DNA of 64,000 bases from Vibrio tubiashii ATCC 19109 (GCF_000772105.1 NZ_CP009356.1:1-64000); one strand, 5' to 3'. Shown: positions 50,394 to 59,815, counted from the stretch's first letter. Numbers and translations are program-made. Notes: generated from the letters alone by a model not told the origin.

Positions 50394-51374
50394 CTATGCG
50401 CTCGCGCATAGCTGGGTGACTTTACGATACTGCGTTGGCGTCATTTCATGGAACTTGCGAAATAACAGCCGGAAATGATTCGTATCGCTGTACCCGACTT
50501 GCTGGCAAATTTGATCGATATTTAACTTGGTGGTCTCCAGTTTTTCTCTTGCAATCGCGATACGAATTCGCTGAATGTAATTCATGGGAGATTCTCCAGT
50601 TGCTGCTTTAAAACGACGTTTCATTTGTCGTTCGCTGAGAAAACTCTTTTCTGCACACAGGGCAACAGATAGGGCGCTGGGCTCTGCATCATGCATCCAA
50701 TCCTGCAACCCATGGATCAGTTCATCACTGTGTTGACGGTATTGGGCAAAACTGGTTAAACATAGGGGCTGGTTCGAAAAATTGCCTCCCATGAATTGTT
50801 CGCATTTTTCGCGATGGGCAGCACCGAATAAGGCATCAATCAATAAGATTGTTGCTTCATAATATTCGCGAATGCCCGAGGTGCAAATAAAAGGCCCGTC
50901 ATGGGTGACATTGCGATGCGGCATGAGCTTGACGTCCGGATAGAGATGGCGGAAACGCTCGACTTGGACCCAATGCGTGGTGGCACTGCGTCGGTTTAAA
51001 ACCCCCAGTTCTGCCAAAAGAAACGCTCCGGTACACATACAGATGACATATTTACATTGAGCGATTTGCTTTTTTAGCCATTGTTTCATGTCATCCGGTA
51101 ACTGGTAACTTCTAGAATCGGGCTCTCCACAAGAGCCAATCAAAACGATGTCTGCATCGTTGACCGTTGGCCAATGCGTGATGTTTGACAGTGTAAAACC
51201 AGCGAACGACGCTATTGGACCTTGGTGAGGAGAAACGTAGCTGATCTCAGGCGCTGGGTGTCCGGCCAATTGAGCGGCAATAGTGAGCATTTCGAGCGGT
51301 CCAGAGATCGCCGTAGTTGGCATTCCTTCTAGTAATAACGCTGTAATTCTCAAAGGCTGTAATGGAGTAAGCAT
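50394..51374 (-). CDS. GlxA-type AraC-family regulator
   Basis: Transcription factor of 326 residues. The N-terminal half is a DJ-1/PfpI-like domain with the conserved Cys in ICMCTGAFLLAELG. The C-terminal 100 residues hold two AraC HTHs: SERQMKRRFKAATGESPMNYIQRIRI and ICQQVGYSDTNHFRLLFRKFHEMTPTQYRK. ATG 51374 is used; the open frame begins at a TTG five codons earlier. It is convergent with PAAR. GlxA-type regulators often control amino acid or amine use, but the target here is unknown and could include the T6SS. Confidence 0.85.
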   Translation of the reverse strand: MLTPLQPLRITALLLEGMPTTAISGPLEMLTIAAQLAGHPAPEISYVSPHQGPIASFAGFTLSNITHWPTVNDADIVLIGSCGEPDSRSYQLPDDMKQWLKKQIAQCKYVICMCTGAFLLAELGVLNRRSATTHWVQVERFRHLYPDVKLMPHRNVTHDGPFICTSGIREYYEATILLIDALFGAAHREKCEQFMGGNFSNQPLCLTSFAQYRQHSDELIHGLQDWMHDAEPSALSVALCAEKSFLSERQMKRRFKAATGESPMNYIQRIRIAIAREKLETTKLNIDQICQQVGYSDTNHFRLLFRKFHEMTPTQYRKVTQLCASA

Positions 51375-51585
51375 GACATTTCTGACCAAGTTGCGGTGTC
51401 TGATATGGCCATACTATGTCGCCAATTCGGTCAGAATCCTAATGAACAAATGCGAAATTATCGGTTCATGTCATTTCATAGTGATTTTAAATAACAATTT
51501 TAAGTGTCTGATAAATAATGATATTAATTTAAACAAAAGTGGTTATAACGATTTATGTTGAAAGAATTAGGTTAATTACTCTAAT
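51375..51585. other. AT-rich gap upstream of the GlxA-type regulator
   Basis: About 210 bases, very AT-rich between 51480 and 51580. Holds the regulator promoter on the minus strand and the 3' end region of the first ToxS-like gene. No gene is seen. Confidence 0.4.
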
Positions 51586-52068
51586 TTATTGGTCTGCCGT
51601 TATGCACTGAACGCTGCTAGTAAGTAAACTGACATAACAAAAGTTATACCTGTCTTGGTAGAGGGTTTGGAAGAACTGCTGAACTGGCTGGTCAATTAAA
51701 TGAGCTTCAGTGACGTCAGGCTCGACACTGGGAGTGTAATCTTTGGAGTAAGAAGGGCTGCTGGTAGAAAACAAGTTGTCTCCCCAAAAATAGACTGATG
51801 AGTAGAGCTTGAGTGTTTTTTTGTCACCCTGTGAGAGAAAGCTGGAATGGAGATCGTGCCGTCCGTACCAGTTTTGATCGACAGTATAAAATTGCTTGAA
51901 TGCTTCAATTCCTGACGAGCTGTAGGTCGAACCGTGTGCAAACATGAGCGTATTGTAACGCCCCGTCAGGAACGCGGGGTGATGTTTTGCGTTGAGAACG
52001 CCAATTATGGCAAACACACTGAGGTTGGTCACAATGAGAGCAACAATCCATTTACTGGCATAATTCAC
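51586..52068 (-). CDS. ToxS/VtrC-like membrane partner, cassette 1
   Basis: Protein of 160 residues with one N-terminal TM (about 7-26) and a periplasmic domain. Near the start of that domain it has HPAFLTGRYNTL; near the end a Cys pair, C-YVSLLTSSVQ-C. It overlaps the upstream regulator gene by 17 bases. Such a pair forms a heterodimeric periplasmic sensor in ToxR/ToxS and VtrA/VtrC. Sequence identity to those proteins is not visible by eye, so the assignment rests on architecture, overlap and the shared Cys pattern with the two other partners in this region. Confidence 0.6.
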   Translation of the reverse strand: MNYASKWIVALIVTNLSVFAIIGVLNAKHHPAFLTGRYNTLMFAHGSTYSSSGIEAFKQFYTVDQNWYGRHDLHSSFLSQGDKKTLKLYSSVYFWGDNLFSTSSPSYSKDYTPSVEPDVTEAHLIDQPVQQFFQTLYQDRYNFCYVSLLTSSVQCITADQ

Positions 52069-52816
52069 GAATGGCCTCCTTACGTTGGGAAGTCGAGTAA
52101 TCTCGACTGAAGCTCAAGTTTTGTGTGCTGCGTTCACGAAGTGTTGAGGAAGTGTAGACACAAGAGACGTAGTGTTGCTCAGGGTTCTCAGAAAGATAAA
52201 TCATCAAGACATTTTCGGGGTAGGTGTCTTTGATGGCCTCATACTCTTGTGTACCGATGTCAGTGTTTGGGAAAAAATACGTGATGCCGAGATAAGTTCT
52301 TTGCTGCCAAATTTGTCGGGCAGTGAAGGCATCAATGTAGAGAATACGAATTAACCACGATAAGGCAAACACGAGGAGTATCGATAAACTGGTTATTGTC
52401 AGCTTCGTCGCGAGCTTGGTTCGCGCAGGGGGGACGTTCGTTGCACTGACTGTTGGTGAGACCGAACCTGGTGTGTGAGGGAGAAGCTCCTGAGTGTTGT
52501 CAGAGAAAGTTTCCGCAAAGGTAACGACGCCCTCAACCAGCAGGTAGCCTTGTTTTGGAACGGTTTTGATAAACTGTTGCTCGCGGCCTGTATCCCCAAG
52601 AGCTAAGCGGAGTTGAGCGATGGCTTGCGGCAGGTTAGCGGGGGCGACCACTCTCTCTGGCCAGGCGCTATGATTTAGTTTGTCTTTCGACACCACTTGA
52701 CCAGAGTTTTCCACCAAAAGTTTGAGGATCTGGCAGTCTGTCGATTTTAGCTTGCGACTCTCTTGAGTTTGGTTGTTAACCAGTTGTCTTCTTTCGGTTG
52801 GGTTAAAGGTCCACAT
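52052..52816 (-). CDS. ToxR/VtrA-like membrane transcription factor, cassette 1
   Basis: One-component regulator of 254 residues. The N-terminal winged helix spans about residues 1-100 (KSTDCQILKLLVENSGQVVSKDKL, LPQAIAQLRLALGD, KTVPKQGYLL). A Pro/Thr-rich linker leads to a TM at about 139-161 and a periplasmic domain with YVSCVY and a terminal ELCQ. ATG 52816 has GAAGGA upstream; the frame opens earlier at 52930 with no support. It overlaps its partner gene. It probably binds DNA from the inner membrane in response to an envelope signal. Confidence 0.8.
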   Translation of the reverse strand: MWTFNPTERRQLVNNQTQESRKLKSTDCQILKLLVENSGQVVSKDKLNHSAWPERVVAPANLPQAIAQLRLALGDTGREQQFIKTVPKQGYLLVEGVVTFAETFSDNTQELLPHTPGSVSPTVSATNVPPARTKLATKLTITSLSILLVFALSWLIRILYIDAFTARQIWQQRTYLGITYFFPNTDIGTQEYEAIKDTYPENVLMIYLSENPEQHYVSCVYTSSTLRERSTQNLSFSRDYSTSQRKEAIRELCQ

Positions 52817-52949
52817 TTTTCCTTCATTCAGTATTATTTGTTCTTGGCGAAACACTACATTGCCAATCGTTCGTCTTTTAAACCAATGTCTACACACTGG
52901 ACGGATTGGTTTGACAACTGGATATAGCAATAGAGGGAGTCACTTTGTT

Positions 52950-53369
52950 CTAACACTTGGAATGCCTCATCCCCACCATCAAACAGTACGTGTTGTTCGG
53001 GGGATCGAAGTACTTTGTTTCGTCGGCTTCAACGAGCTGATTGATGTACTTAATCGAATACAAAGCTTGAGGCCAAAAGGTGATCAAAAACTGAGTTTTT
53101 AGTTTTTCACCACTGTCAAAGTGAATCGTGGTCAGCAAAATAAATCGGTTGAAGACATAGGGAATGAGCTGATAATCGAGATTTCTCGCGATCTTGTCGG
53201 CCGGCTCGACACCATAAGTTAAAATGGTCTTTTTGATGGTCGTGTGTGGGTTGAGCGCAAATGTGGGTATCGCTAGATGGGTATTAACGACTAATTGAAG
53301 CGGTAGCATAAGCAGCAGAACGCAAACACTGATGAGAAAAAACTTATTGGCATTCTTGTAATACTTCAT
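52950..53369 (-). CDS. ToxS/VtrC-like membrane partner, cassette 2
   Basis: Protein of 139 residues from ATG 53369, with one TM (about 10-30) and a periplasmic domain ending in C-LMVGMRHSK-C. The frame is open up to 53477 inside the regulator gene, but the TM at the N terminus fixes the start near 53369. It overlaps the regulator by 26 bases. Of the three partners it is the most diverged. Confidence 0.6.
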   Translation of the reverse strand: MKYYKNANKFFLISVCVLLLMLPLQLVVNTHLAIPTFALNPHTTIKKTILTYGVEPADKIARNLDYQLIPYVFNRFILLTTIHFDSGEKLKTQFLITFWPQALYSIKYINQLVEADETKYFDPPNNTYCLMVGMRHSKC

Positions 53370-54066
53370 CACGGATGATCTCGATTGGGCGTTCAATATC
53401 GATGGAGAAGTTGACACTTTTCCGCTCAGTTGTTTTTGCTTCACGACGGACACAACTGACGTAAATACGGGTTCCATTAGAGGAGATATAGAAGTCCACG
53501 TTCTTGGGCAACGCTTGCCCTGCTAAGGCATCCATTAACTGTTGTGTATGAGGATCATTGTACTCAACAAAAAAGGCGTTGTTTTCTGTGGTCAGTTTGA
53601 GCACATCAATGGCTTGTGCTTGCTTGGGAGGCACAAAGAGAAACCAAAACAAGGCGAGATTAACGACAAGGAGAAACACACACACACCTACCTGCCAATT
53701 TCGAAACGAATCAGCGCTGAGGATTTGTTCGGATTTAGGGTCGGCAACATTTGGCAATTCATCGACCAATGTGATCATGTTCCCGACCATAAAATAGCCT
53801 AACTTTGGTGCGGTACGGATAATACGTTGCTCCTCAACGTTATCGTCTAGAGCTTTTCTCAGTGAAGCGATGGTATTGGTGATACTGGTGTCGGAGACGA
53901 ATTTCTCTTTCCACACAAAGCGGTGTATTTCTTCTTTACTCACGACGCGATCGGCATTGGCAATGAGCAATGTCAGCATCTGACATTCAGAGTGCGTTAA
54001 TCGTTTTTCTTGTCCCGTTTCCCTATCACGAAGCTGAATTTCGTTTTGAGGCCTAAATTCCCACAT
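53344..54066 (-). CDS. ToxR/VtrA-like membrane transcription factor, cassette 2
   Basis: Regulator of 240 residues with winged helix at about 1-95 (THSECQMLTLLIANADRVVSKEEI, SITNTIASLRKALDD, RTAPKLGYFMV), TM at about 124-144 and a periplasmic domain with YVSCVRR and a terminal ECQ. It starts MWEFRPQNEIQL, closely like cassette 1 (MWTFNPTERRQL). Both cassettes lie in tandem on the minus strand with about 130 bases between them, pointing to duplication and divergence. Confidence 0.8.
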   Translation of the reverse strand: MWEFRPQNEIQLRDRETGQEKRLTHSECQMLTLLIANADRVVSKEEIHRFVWKEKFVSDTSITNTIASLRKALDDNVEEQRIIRTAPKLGYFMVGNMITLVDELPNVADPKSEQILSADSFRNWQVGVCVFLLVVNLALFWFLFVPPKQAQAIDVLKLTTENNAFFVEYNDPHTQQLMDALAGQALPKNVDFYISSNGTRIYVSCVRREAKTTERKSVNFSIDIERPIEIIRDEVLQECQ

Positions 54067-54471
54067 CAGTGTTGCTCAATCTCGTTCATCATCACCAACA
54101 ATATGTGGCTGATTTGACTCGGTAATATGTCCTATTTGGTGGTCGCTTTTGAGGGTGGCGACCGACATAATTGCCCGCCTACTGCCTATATACTATTACA
54201 TTATAACAGCAGTATATGAGGAGTTTGTAATCCCGCAAGTACTATTTTGCGGATAACCTAGCAAATAATAACTCGAGTAATCACTGAAAAGAGTCATCTA
54301 TATCTTAGATTTCACTGATCAATGCTGACAATAATGTTATTTACGCCGTTTTTCCTACCAATTGAGTGAGGAGAGGCGCTCGTGCGCGTTGCTATTGATA
54401 AGAACGTTCGTTGAAGGTCGCTAAATTCGAAATGACGTGAAGAAGAATAATAGAAATACTCACGTCAAGTT
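54067..54471. promoter_or_regulatory. Divergent regulatory region, cassette 2 and EAL gene
   Basis: About 400 bases. Dyads seen: GGTCGC and GCGACC around 54143-54165, and ATATACT (54188-54194) with AGTATAT (54211-54217), 16 bases apart in an AT-rich run. These are reasonable operators for the winged-helix regulators, but no promoter can be fixed. No gene found. Confidence 0.4.
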
Positions 54472-55941
54472 ATGAGGGCAGCAGGTTTTGCTGACCATTG
54501 CCATTTTGGGGGACACTTGGAATTTTTGTCTATATCAGGACCGTTTATTATTTTTGGTCTACTTGCAACATTATGTATCGTTCTCGCTCATCGCGTTATC
54601 CGCGAAAAAGAAACCACGTCGTTTTTTATGCAACGACTCAAACGAGAGCAGCAAAAACAGAAAGCGAAACATTTTTTCTGTGAGGAGAATAAACTCCCAA
54701 ACATCAATTACATTCAAGACAAGTTTTGCAAAATCTACGAGAGAAAAGAAAACATACAAAGTGTGATACATATTATCTGCGTAGGTCGTACTCCTGATTA
54801 CTACCGCTTTTTTGATCAGAGAACTGCTAATGCCATTAAATCGGAACTGCATAACACGTTGAGCAAAACACTTTCACCGAGCATTATTGGCTTGTTTGAA
54901 GACAAGTACATTGTGCTCATTTTTACGAAGAATTCCGTTTGGCAACATGAGCAAATCCTTGAGCAGCAGCAATTGCTGAAGCGTACTTTGCCTTCAGAAA
55001 AAACCATCAAAGGTAAAGTGCTTCCGTTTGAATATGCCATTGCCAGTATGGACATCTCTAGCAGAGATTTGCATCAGTCCAAAGACCGAATTTTCCGACG
55101 CATAGCCTTTGGTGTCTCTCAATCACTAAAACAGGCGGATGGGTTGTACATCTATCGTGATAAGGACTACAGCCTAAATTTGATGAAACGTGCCACGATA
55201 CACGCCTTGCATCAAGACGTTCGTCAGGGTGGGGATCAATTTGAGCTCTATCATCAACCGATATGCTATAGCTTAAACACTTCGCAAGTCTACGCTGCTG
55301 AGGTGCTATTGCGTTGGAAGCGGAGTGAGTATGGCGGTCCAGGGGTGTTTATGCCATTGGTCGCGCAAGAGCCTCCTCTGCACTACTCATTGACTTTAAT
55401 GATCATTAAGAAAGTCGTCAGTTTCATCAGTAACCCAGAGCACAATTTTCCCGATATCAGTATCAACATCAGTAACTCGGATCTGAGCATGATGGATTTC
55501 TATGCTGACGTGATGTCGGCCACTGAAAACTTCCCTGAGCTGCGCAGTAAGATTATTTTTGAGATTGTGGAATACTGCGATTTCTTTGAAAGAAAGCACA
55601 CCCGCGACAATCTCTTAGCGCTGAAACAAGCCGGCTTCCGATTTGCAATTGATGATTTTGGTAGTGGTTATTCAAATTTTGCCTTGTTGTCCAAAAAATA
55701 TTTCGACTTCATTAAGCTTGATAAGTCTCTGGTTAAAGACAGTGAAACCAATGTGACGGCCAGTGAAACACTGAAATTTATGGTTAAGTTGTGCGAGCGC
55801 ATTGGTGTTGGATTGATCATTGAAGGGGTCGAAGAAGCGTCACAGATGAAGTTCTTACCGAAGAAGTCTCACGTTTACCTACAAGGGTATTTGTTCTCGC
55901 GTCCTAAGAGGATGAAAGGTGACTTGACGCTAAATGGTTAA
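54472..55941 (+). CDS. Membrane EAL-domain c-di-GMP phosphodiesterase
   Basis: Protein of 489 residues with one or two TMs near the N terminus (about 15-43) and a basic linker. A degenerate GGDEF-like domain covers about 75-225, where the signature reads FEDKY. The EAL domain at about 240-485 has its catalytic residues: EVLLRW for EAL, NISNSDL, IFEIVEY, IDDFGSGYSNF, IKLDKSLV, IIEGVEE and YLQGYLFSRP. So c-di-GMP hydrolysis is likely. The start has no good ribosome site and may be imprecise. It lies between ToxR-like cassettes 2 and 3, suggesting control by them. Confidence 0.82.
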   Translation: MRAAGFADHCHFGGHLEFLSISGPFIIFGLLATLCIVLAHRVIREKETTSFFMQRLKREQQKQKAKHFFCEENKLPNINYIQDKFCKIYERKENIQSVIHIICVGRTPDYYRFFDQRTANAIKSELHNTLSKTLSPSIIGLFEDKYIVLIFTKNSVWQHEQILEQQQLLKRTLPSEKTIKGKVLPFEYAIASMDISSRDLHQSKDRIFRRIAFGVSQSLKQADGLYIYRDKDYSLNLMKRATIHALHQDVRQGGDQFELYHQPICYSLNTSQVYAAEVLLRWKRSEYGGPGVFMPLVAQEPPLHYSLTLMIIKKVVSFISNPEHNFPDISINISNSDLSMMDFYADVMSATENFPELRSKIIFEIVEYCDFFERKHTRDNLLALKQAGFRFAIDDFGSGYSNFALLSKKYFDFIKLDKSLVKDSETNVTASETLKFMVKLCERIGVGLIIEGVEEASQMKFLPKKSHVYLQGYLFSRPKRMKGDLTLNG

Positions 55942-56071
55942 GGAAGAATAGCGCTTAACAAGATTTGCCCGTTTTGGCGTAGAGAGTCGCAGTGATGCGT
56001 CATTCACGCTGAGCAAGCTGACGTCTTCAGGGAGGGAGGGCGTCGTCGGCTATTGTAGATAGGTAATTAAT

Positions 56072-56896
56072 TTGAATGTACAGATACGATCGCAGTGCAA
56101 TGCGCTTTGGCAGTTGTACCCGTTTGCCAGAGAACAATTGGTCAACGTAAAAACGCGACAAGCTACCAAGCTGAAGGGACCGGACTGCAGAGTCTTGGAA
56201 GTTTTGATTGAAAATAAAGGACAAGTGGTGTCCAAACGAGAGATCCTCAAATCAGCCTGGGGCGAGCGAGTGGTTTCTGATGCCAGTTTGACGCAGAGCA
56301 TTGCGCAGATAAGGTTAGCGTTGGGGGACAACGGGAAGGAGCAAAAATACATCAAAACGTTGCCCTCTCAGGGCTACTTACTGTACGACAATGTCGTGGA
56401 AATGGCGGACTCTGAGTGGGAGATTGAGCCCGGTGCATCGGATGGTGAAGGCGAACATGTTCTCCGGCCGAGTGTGCACAATCTGCCCCAACTCTCTGTA
56501 AGAACCCCCACCTTTAACAGGAAAGTAAAGTGGCTATTGTTACTTTTGTTGATGATGTTGTTTGTGGCGCAACTGAGTGGGATCGTCAATCGATTAAGCT
56601 TCGATTGGAACCTCCAAGTTGATGATTGGGTGAATGTTAAAAGGGCGTCGGTAAATTTTCTGTACCAGCGAGAGCCTGCGAGCGAAAAACTATATCATTA
56701 TTTAAGTTCGGAAAAGCGATTAACGGGCTACCAACAACCCCTTGATTTGGTGATTTCTACCGGAGTAAGTAATTACTACGTATCCTGTCTCTATCTTAAT
56801 GACCACACGGGCGCCGATGACGTAAAGAATTTTACTTTTTCATTGCAGGAAAGCTTTTACTTTATCGGAGGGATGATCAATGACCTCTGTCGATAA
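56072..56896 (+). CDS. ToxR/VtrA-like membrane transcription factor, cassette 3
   Basis: Regulator of 274 residues: winged helix at about 12-110 (GPDCRVLEVLIENKGQVVSKREIL, LTQSIAQIRLALGDNG, KTLPSQGYLL), TM at about 153-172, periplasmic domain with YVSCLY and a terminal DLCR. Its DNA-binding part is close to cassette 1. The only in-frame start upstream of the aligned LWQLYPF segment is TTG 56072, with a weak TAGGT eight bases before it. It encodes a GGAGGG ribosome site for its partner within its last codons. Confidence 0.78.
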   Translation: MNVQIRSQCNALWQLYPFAREQLVNVKTRQATKLKGPDCRVLEVLIENKGQVVSKREILKSAWGERVVSDASLTQSIAQIRLALGDNGKEQKYIKTLPSQGYLLYDNVVEMADSEWEIEPGASDGEGEHVLRPSVHNLPQLSVRTPTFNRKVKWLLLLLLMMLFVAQLSGIVNRLSFDWNLQVDDWVNVKRASVNFLYQREPASEKLYHYLSSEKRLTGYQQPLDLVISTGVSNYYVSCLYLNDHTGADDVKNFTFSLQESFYFIGGMINDLCR

Positions 56897-57368
56897 GTGG
56901 CTAAAGCGCCTCGCACTTATGGTCACTGTGACTGCGCTGGTTAATGCAGGATTAAAATATCGAGACGTTCCTTCCTTTATGAAAGGGGCGAACACCCACC
57001 TTTACTACAGTAATAATGTTAACGTCAAAATGAACGGTGATGTGACTTTTTACGAAGACTATCATACGTTGTTTTATCGCCTATTTTTCAACAAACGCTC
57101 GTTTTCTAGTCGATCTATCTATGGCGAGGATCGCGATTTGTACTTCAGCTATTATGCGGATTTTTACAGCAACAACCTGATGCTGTTTTCTGACTTCTCG
57201 ATGCCTGAAGGCCTAGTCGCGGAGAACAATTATATAGAGGTCGAAGCGCATGCGCTTCGGCGTTTGAGTAATGAAGTTATTCAAGTTATCTACAGTAATG
57301 CGCGCGTCCTATGTTACACCAAACTGCTAGAAGGTGGCGTAAAGTGTATGCTCCGAAGAAAAGCATAA
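56880..57368 (+). CDS. ToxS/VtrC-like membrane partner, cassette 3
   Basis: Protein of 162 residues with one TM (about 8-25) followed by DVPSFMKGANTHLYY, which resembles HPAFLTGRYNTL of the cassette 1 partner, and a C-terminal C-YTKLLEGGVK-C. It overlaps its regulator by 17 bases, as in cassette 1, and has a strong ribosome site (GGAGGG, seven bases before ATG). Confidence 0.65.
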   Translation: MTSVDKWLKRLALMVTVTALVNAGLKYRDVPSFMKGANTHLYYSNNVNVKMNGDVTFYEDYHTLFYRLFFNKRSFSSRSIYGEDRDLYFSYYADFYSNNLMLFSDFSMPEGLVAENNYIEVEAHALRRLSNEVIQVIYSNARVLCYTKLLEGGVKCMLRRKA

Positions 57369-57427
57369 TTGCCTTTTAATCAATACCTTATTGACTAACT
57401 CTGTCTGATTCACAAATGTTTAGATTA

Positions 57428-57454
57428 GTTCATTTGTCGATGAACGGCGTTTTT
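57428..57454 (+). terminator. Possible terminator after cassette 3
   Basis: GTTCAT (57428-57433) and ATGAAC (57440-57445) form a 6-bp stem; five T residues follow at 57450-57454. Modest stem, so uncertain. Confidence 0.4.
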
Positions 57455-57528
57455 GGAACAGTGCGGGCTTCGTTCGTTATTTTTTGACGGCGAAGACAAA
57501 ACTAAAAAACTAAAAACGAGAGGTAATC

Positions 57529-58029
57529 ATGTTAGTCACTTTCTTAGGTAATCCAGTTCAACTGGCTGGTGAGTTTGTTACTGCTGGACAAATGGCACCG
57601 AATTTCACTCTTTGCGATAAGGAGTTGAACGATTTTGGGTTAGAAAGATTTAAAGGGAAACGCATCATTCTCAATATCTTCCCAAGTGTGGATACGCCAA
57701 CGTGTGCAAACAGTGTACGAGCGTTTAATACCGTAGCCGATTCACTGCAAGGGGCAGAAGTGGTTTGCGTTTCTGCGGATTTACCGTTTGCGCTTGCTCG
57801 TTTCGTTGATGAAGAGAAGCTCAGCAATGTGGTGATTGCATCGTGTTTTCGCTCGCCGACATTTGCCGCTGACTACGGTGTTGCGCTAAGTGAGGGGGCT
57901 CTGAGAGGCCTGACGTCACGTGCTGTTGTGGTTTTGGATGAAGAAGGTCACATCTTGCACGCTGAATTGGTTAAGGAAATCAGCGAAGAGCCGGATTATT
58001 CTGCCGCCGTACGCGCTATTCAGGGATAA
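57529..58029 (+). CDS. tpx: Thiol peroxidase Tpx, with altered cysteine set
   Basis: Peroxiredoxin of 166 residues that reduces lipid and alkyl hydroperoxides. GNPVQLAGEF, FKGKRIILNIFPSVDTPTCANS (peroxidatic Cys59) and VSADLPFALARF are clear Tpx motifs. The resolving Cys, Cys95 in E. coli Tpx (SRFC), is Val93 here. Cys80 and Cys106 remain, the latter where E. coli has Thr. It may therefore work as a 1-Cys enzyme or with another resolving Cys. GAGAGG precedes the ATG. It is a single-gene unit. Confidence 0.88.
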   Translation: MLVTFLGNPVQLAGEFVTAGQMAPNFTLCDKELNDFGLERFKGKRIILNIFPSVDTPTCANSVRAFNTVADSLQGAEVVCVSADLPFALARFVDEEKLSNVVIASCFRSPTFAADYGVALSEGALRGLTSRAVVVLDEEGHILHAELVKEISEEPDYSAAVRAIQG

Positions 58030-58087
58030 GTCACTTAAGTTTTGACCGGTTAGCTAACTCACTGCGTAGCGACTGACTGGTCAACCT

Positions 58088-58118
58088 GCTCTCTTCAGAT
58101 GACCTGACTGGAGAGAGC
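58088..58118 (+). terminator. Possible terminator after tpx
   Basis: GCTCTCT (58088-58094) pairs with AGAGAGC (58112-58118), with CAG/CTG pairing further in; a pyrimidine-rich run CCTTCCCCTTTATTT follows. Confidence 0.5.
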
Positions 58119-58265
58119 CTTCCCCTTTATTTCCCTACTGTGTTGGCTCGTTGATTTGTCGATAAGTTAACTTAGTCGTTGGTTCTGCTGCTGTGCCGTA
58201 GACCCATGATCGTGCGCGGTTCGAGGTCAATCAAGACAGAGGCGTTACCCCATGTTTTGTTCGGA

Positions 58266-58290
58266 TAAAATGCCCGGCAATGCGCCGGGC
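58266..58290 (-). terminator. Terminator of the aldehyde dehydrogenase gene
   Basis: On the minus strand GCCCGGC-GCATT-GCCGGGC is followed by ATTTTA, 20 bases after the stop codon. Confidence 0.7.
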
Positions 58291-58309
58291 AAGTGGGGGT
58301 GCGATCTCG

Positions 58310-59815
58310 TTAGAAGAAACCCAGCGGATTGACGCTATAACTGACAATCATGTTCTTGGTATTTTGGTAATGACCCAGCATCATTTTGTGTGTCTCGCGA
58401 CCAATACCTGATTTTTTGTACCCGCCAAACGCAGCGTGGGCTGGGTAAGCATGGTAGCAGTTGACCCAGACACGACCCGCTTCGATTTGACGAGCCATAT
58501 GGTATGCAGTGTTGTTGTCTCTAGTCCAGATCCCTGCCCCTAAACCGTATTCGGTGGCGTTAGCGATCTCAAGTGCCTCGTCTACCGTTTTGAATGTGGT
58601 AACCGCAACGACCGGGCCAAAAATTTCTTCTTGGAAAATTCGCATCTCGTTGCTGCCTTTTAGCAGTGTCGGTTCGATGAAGTAACCATTTTCCTCGTGA
58701 CTGTTACCACCGACCAGTAGCTCTGCCCCTTCATCTAACCCAAGCTGAATGTAACGGCGAATCTTGTTGAACTGCTCTTGTGACACTTGGGAACCAACTT
58801 GAGTGTCGGTATCTAATGGGTTGCCTTGAACAATGGTCTTCATTCGTTCAATAAGTTTCGCCATAAAGCGATCATAAATCGACTCTTGAATTAATAAACG
58901 AGAAGGGCAGGTGCATACTTCACCTTGGTTGAAAAACGCAAGGAGGACACCTTCAACACATTTATCGACATAGCTGTCTTCGTGATCAAAAATATCAGCC
59001 ATGAAGATGTTTGGTGACTTGCCGCCTAGTTCAACTGTTGATGGGATCAAGTTGTCTGCCGCACATTTGAGCACCTGTTGGCCGACTTCGGTTGAACCTG
59101 TAAATGCAATCTTAGCAATACGTTTGTGTGTTGCCAGCGCTTGACCGGCATCAGCACCAAAGCCGTTGACAACATTGATAACGCCGGCAGGAAGCAAATC
59201 GTCTAGCAGTTCCATCATTACCAGGATGGAGGCCGGTGTTTGTTCTGCGGGTTTTAACACCACACAGCAACCTGAAGCCAACGCCGGAGCCAATTTCCAC
59301 GCTGCCATTAACAACGGGAAATTCCACGGGATGATTTGACCCACTACCCCAATAGGTTCAGGAAAATGGTAAGTGGTCGTTTGATTGTCTAGTTCAGCGG
59401 CTGTGCCTTCTTGAGCTCGAATACAACCTGCAAAGTAGCGAAAATGATCCACCACTAACGGCAAATCAGCGGCTAAGGTCTCGCGAACAGGTTTACCATT
59501 GTCCCAAGTTTCCGCCACGGCCAGCATTTCGCTGTTGGCCTCAATGCGATCGGCAATTTTTAGTAGAAGATTTGAGCGTTCTGTAACGGAAGTTTTAGAC
59601 CACGTTGCCAGTGCTTTGTGCGCAACGTCTACAGCGAGGTCGACGTCTTCTTTCGTCGACGCAGGGATTTGACAAAACTCTCGATTATCCACTGGTGAAG
59701 TGTTTGAAAAATATTGCTCTTTGACAGGGGATACCCATTCCCCACCTATATAGTTGAGGTACTTTTTCTTAAAATGAATAATAGCACCATCTGTATTTGG
59801 TTTTGCGTATAACAT
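58310..59815 (-). CDS. NAD-dependent aldehyde dehydrogenase (AldB/ExaC-like)
   Basis: Protein of 501 residues of the ALDH superfamily. [39 protein letters not shown], the catalytic Glu in [11 protein letters not shown], and the catalytic Cys in [13 protein letters not shown] are all present; [10 protein letters not shown] is the C-terminal signature. The double Cys and overall pattern fit the acetaldehyde-oxidising AldB/ExaC group. ATG 59815 has GAGGG nine bases upstream; the open frame reaches 59830. It stands alone, divergent from an outer-membrane protein gene. Confidence 0.9.
   Translation of the reverse strand: MLYAKPNTDGAIIHFKKKYLNYIGGEWVSPVKEQYFSNTSPVDNREFCQIPASTKEDVDLAVDVAHKALATWSKTSVTERSNLLLKIADRIEANSEMLAVAETWDNGKPVRETLAADLPLVVDHFRYFAGCIRAQEGTAAELDNQTTTYHFPEPIGVVGQIIPWNFPLLMAAWKLAPALASGCCVVLKPAEQTPASILVMMELLDDLLPAGVINVVNGFGADAGQALATHKRIAKIAFTGSTEVGQQVLKCAADNLIPSTVELGGKSPNIFMADIFDHEDSYVDKCVEGVLLAFFNQGEVCTCPSRLLIQESIYDRFMAKLIERMKTIVQGNPLDTDTQVGSQVSQEQFNKIRRYIQLGLDEGAELLVGGNSHEENGYFIEPTLLKGSNEMRIFQEEIFGPVVAVTTFKTVDEALEIANATEYGLGAGIWTRDNNTAYHMARQIEAGRVWVNCYHAYPAHAAFGGYKKSGIGRETHKMMLGHYQNTKNMIVSYSVNPLGFF

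Noticed and set aside
50394..50420. Terminator hairpin CTATGCG/CGCATAG at the end of the GlxA-type gene
   Set aside because: It lies in the last codons of the gene and no T tract follows on either strand.
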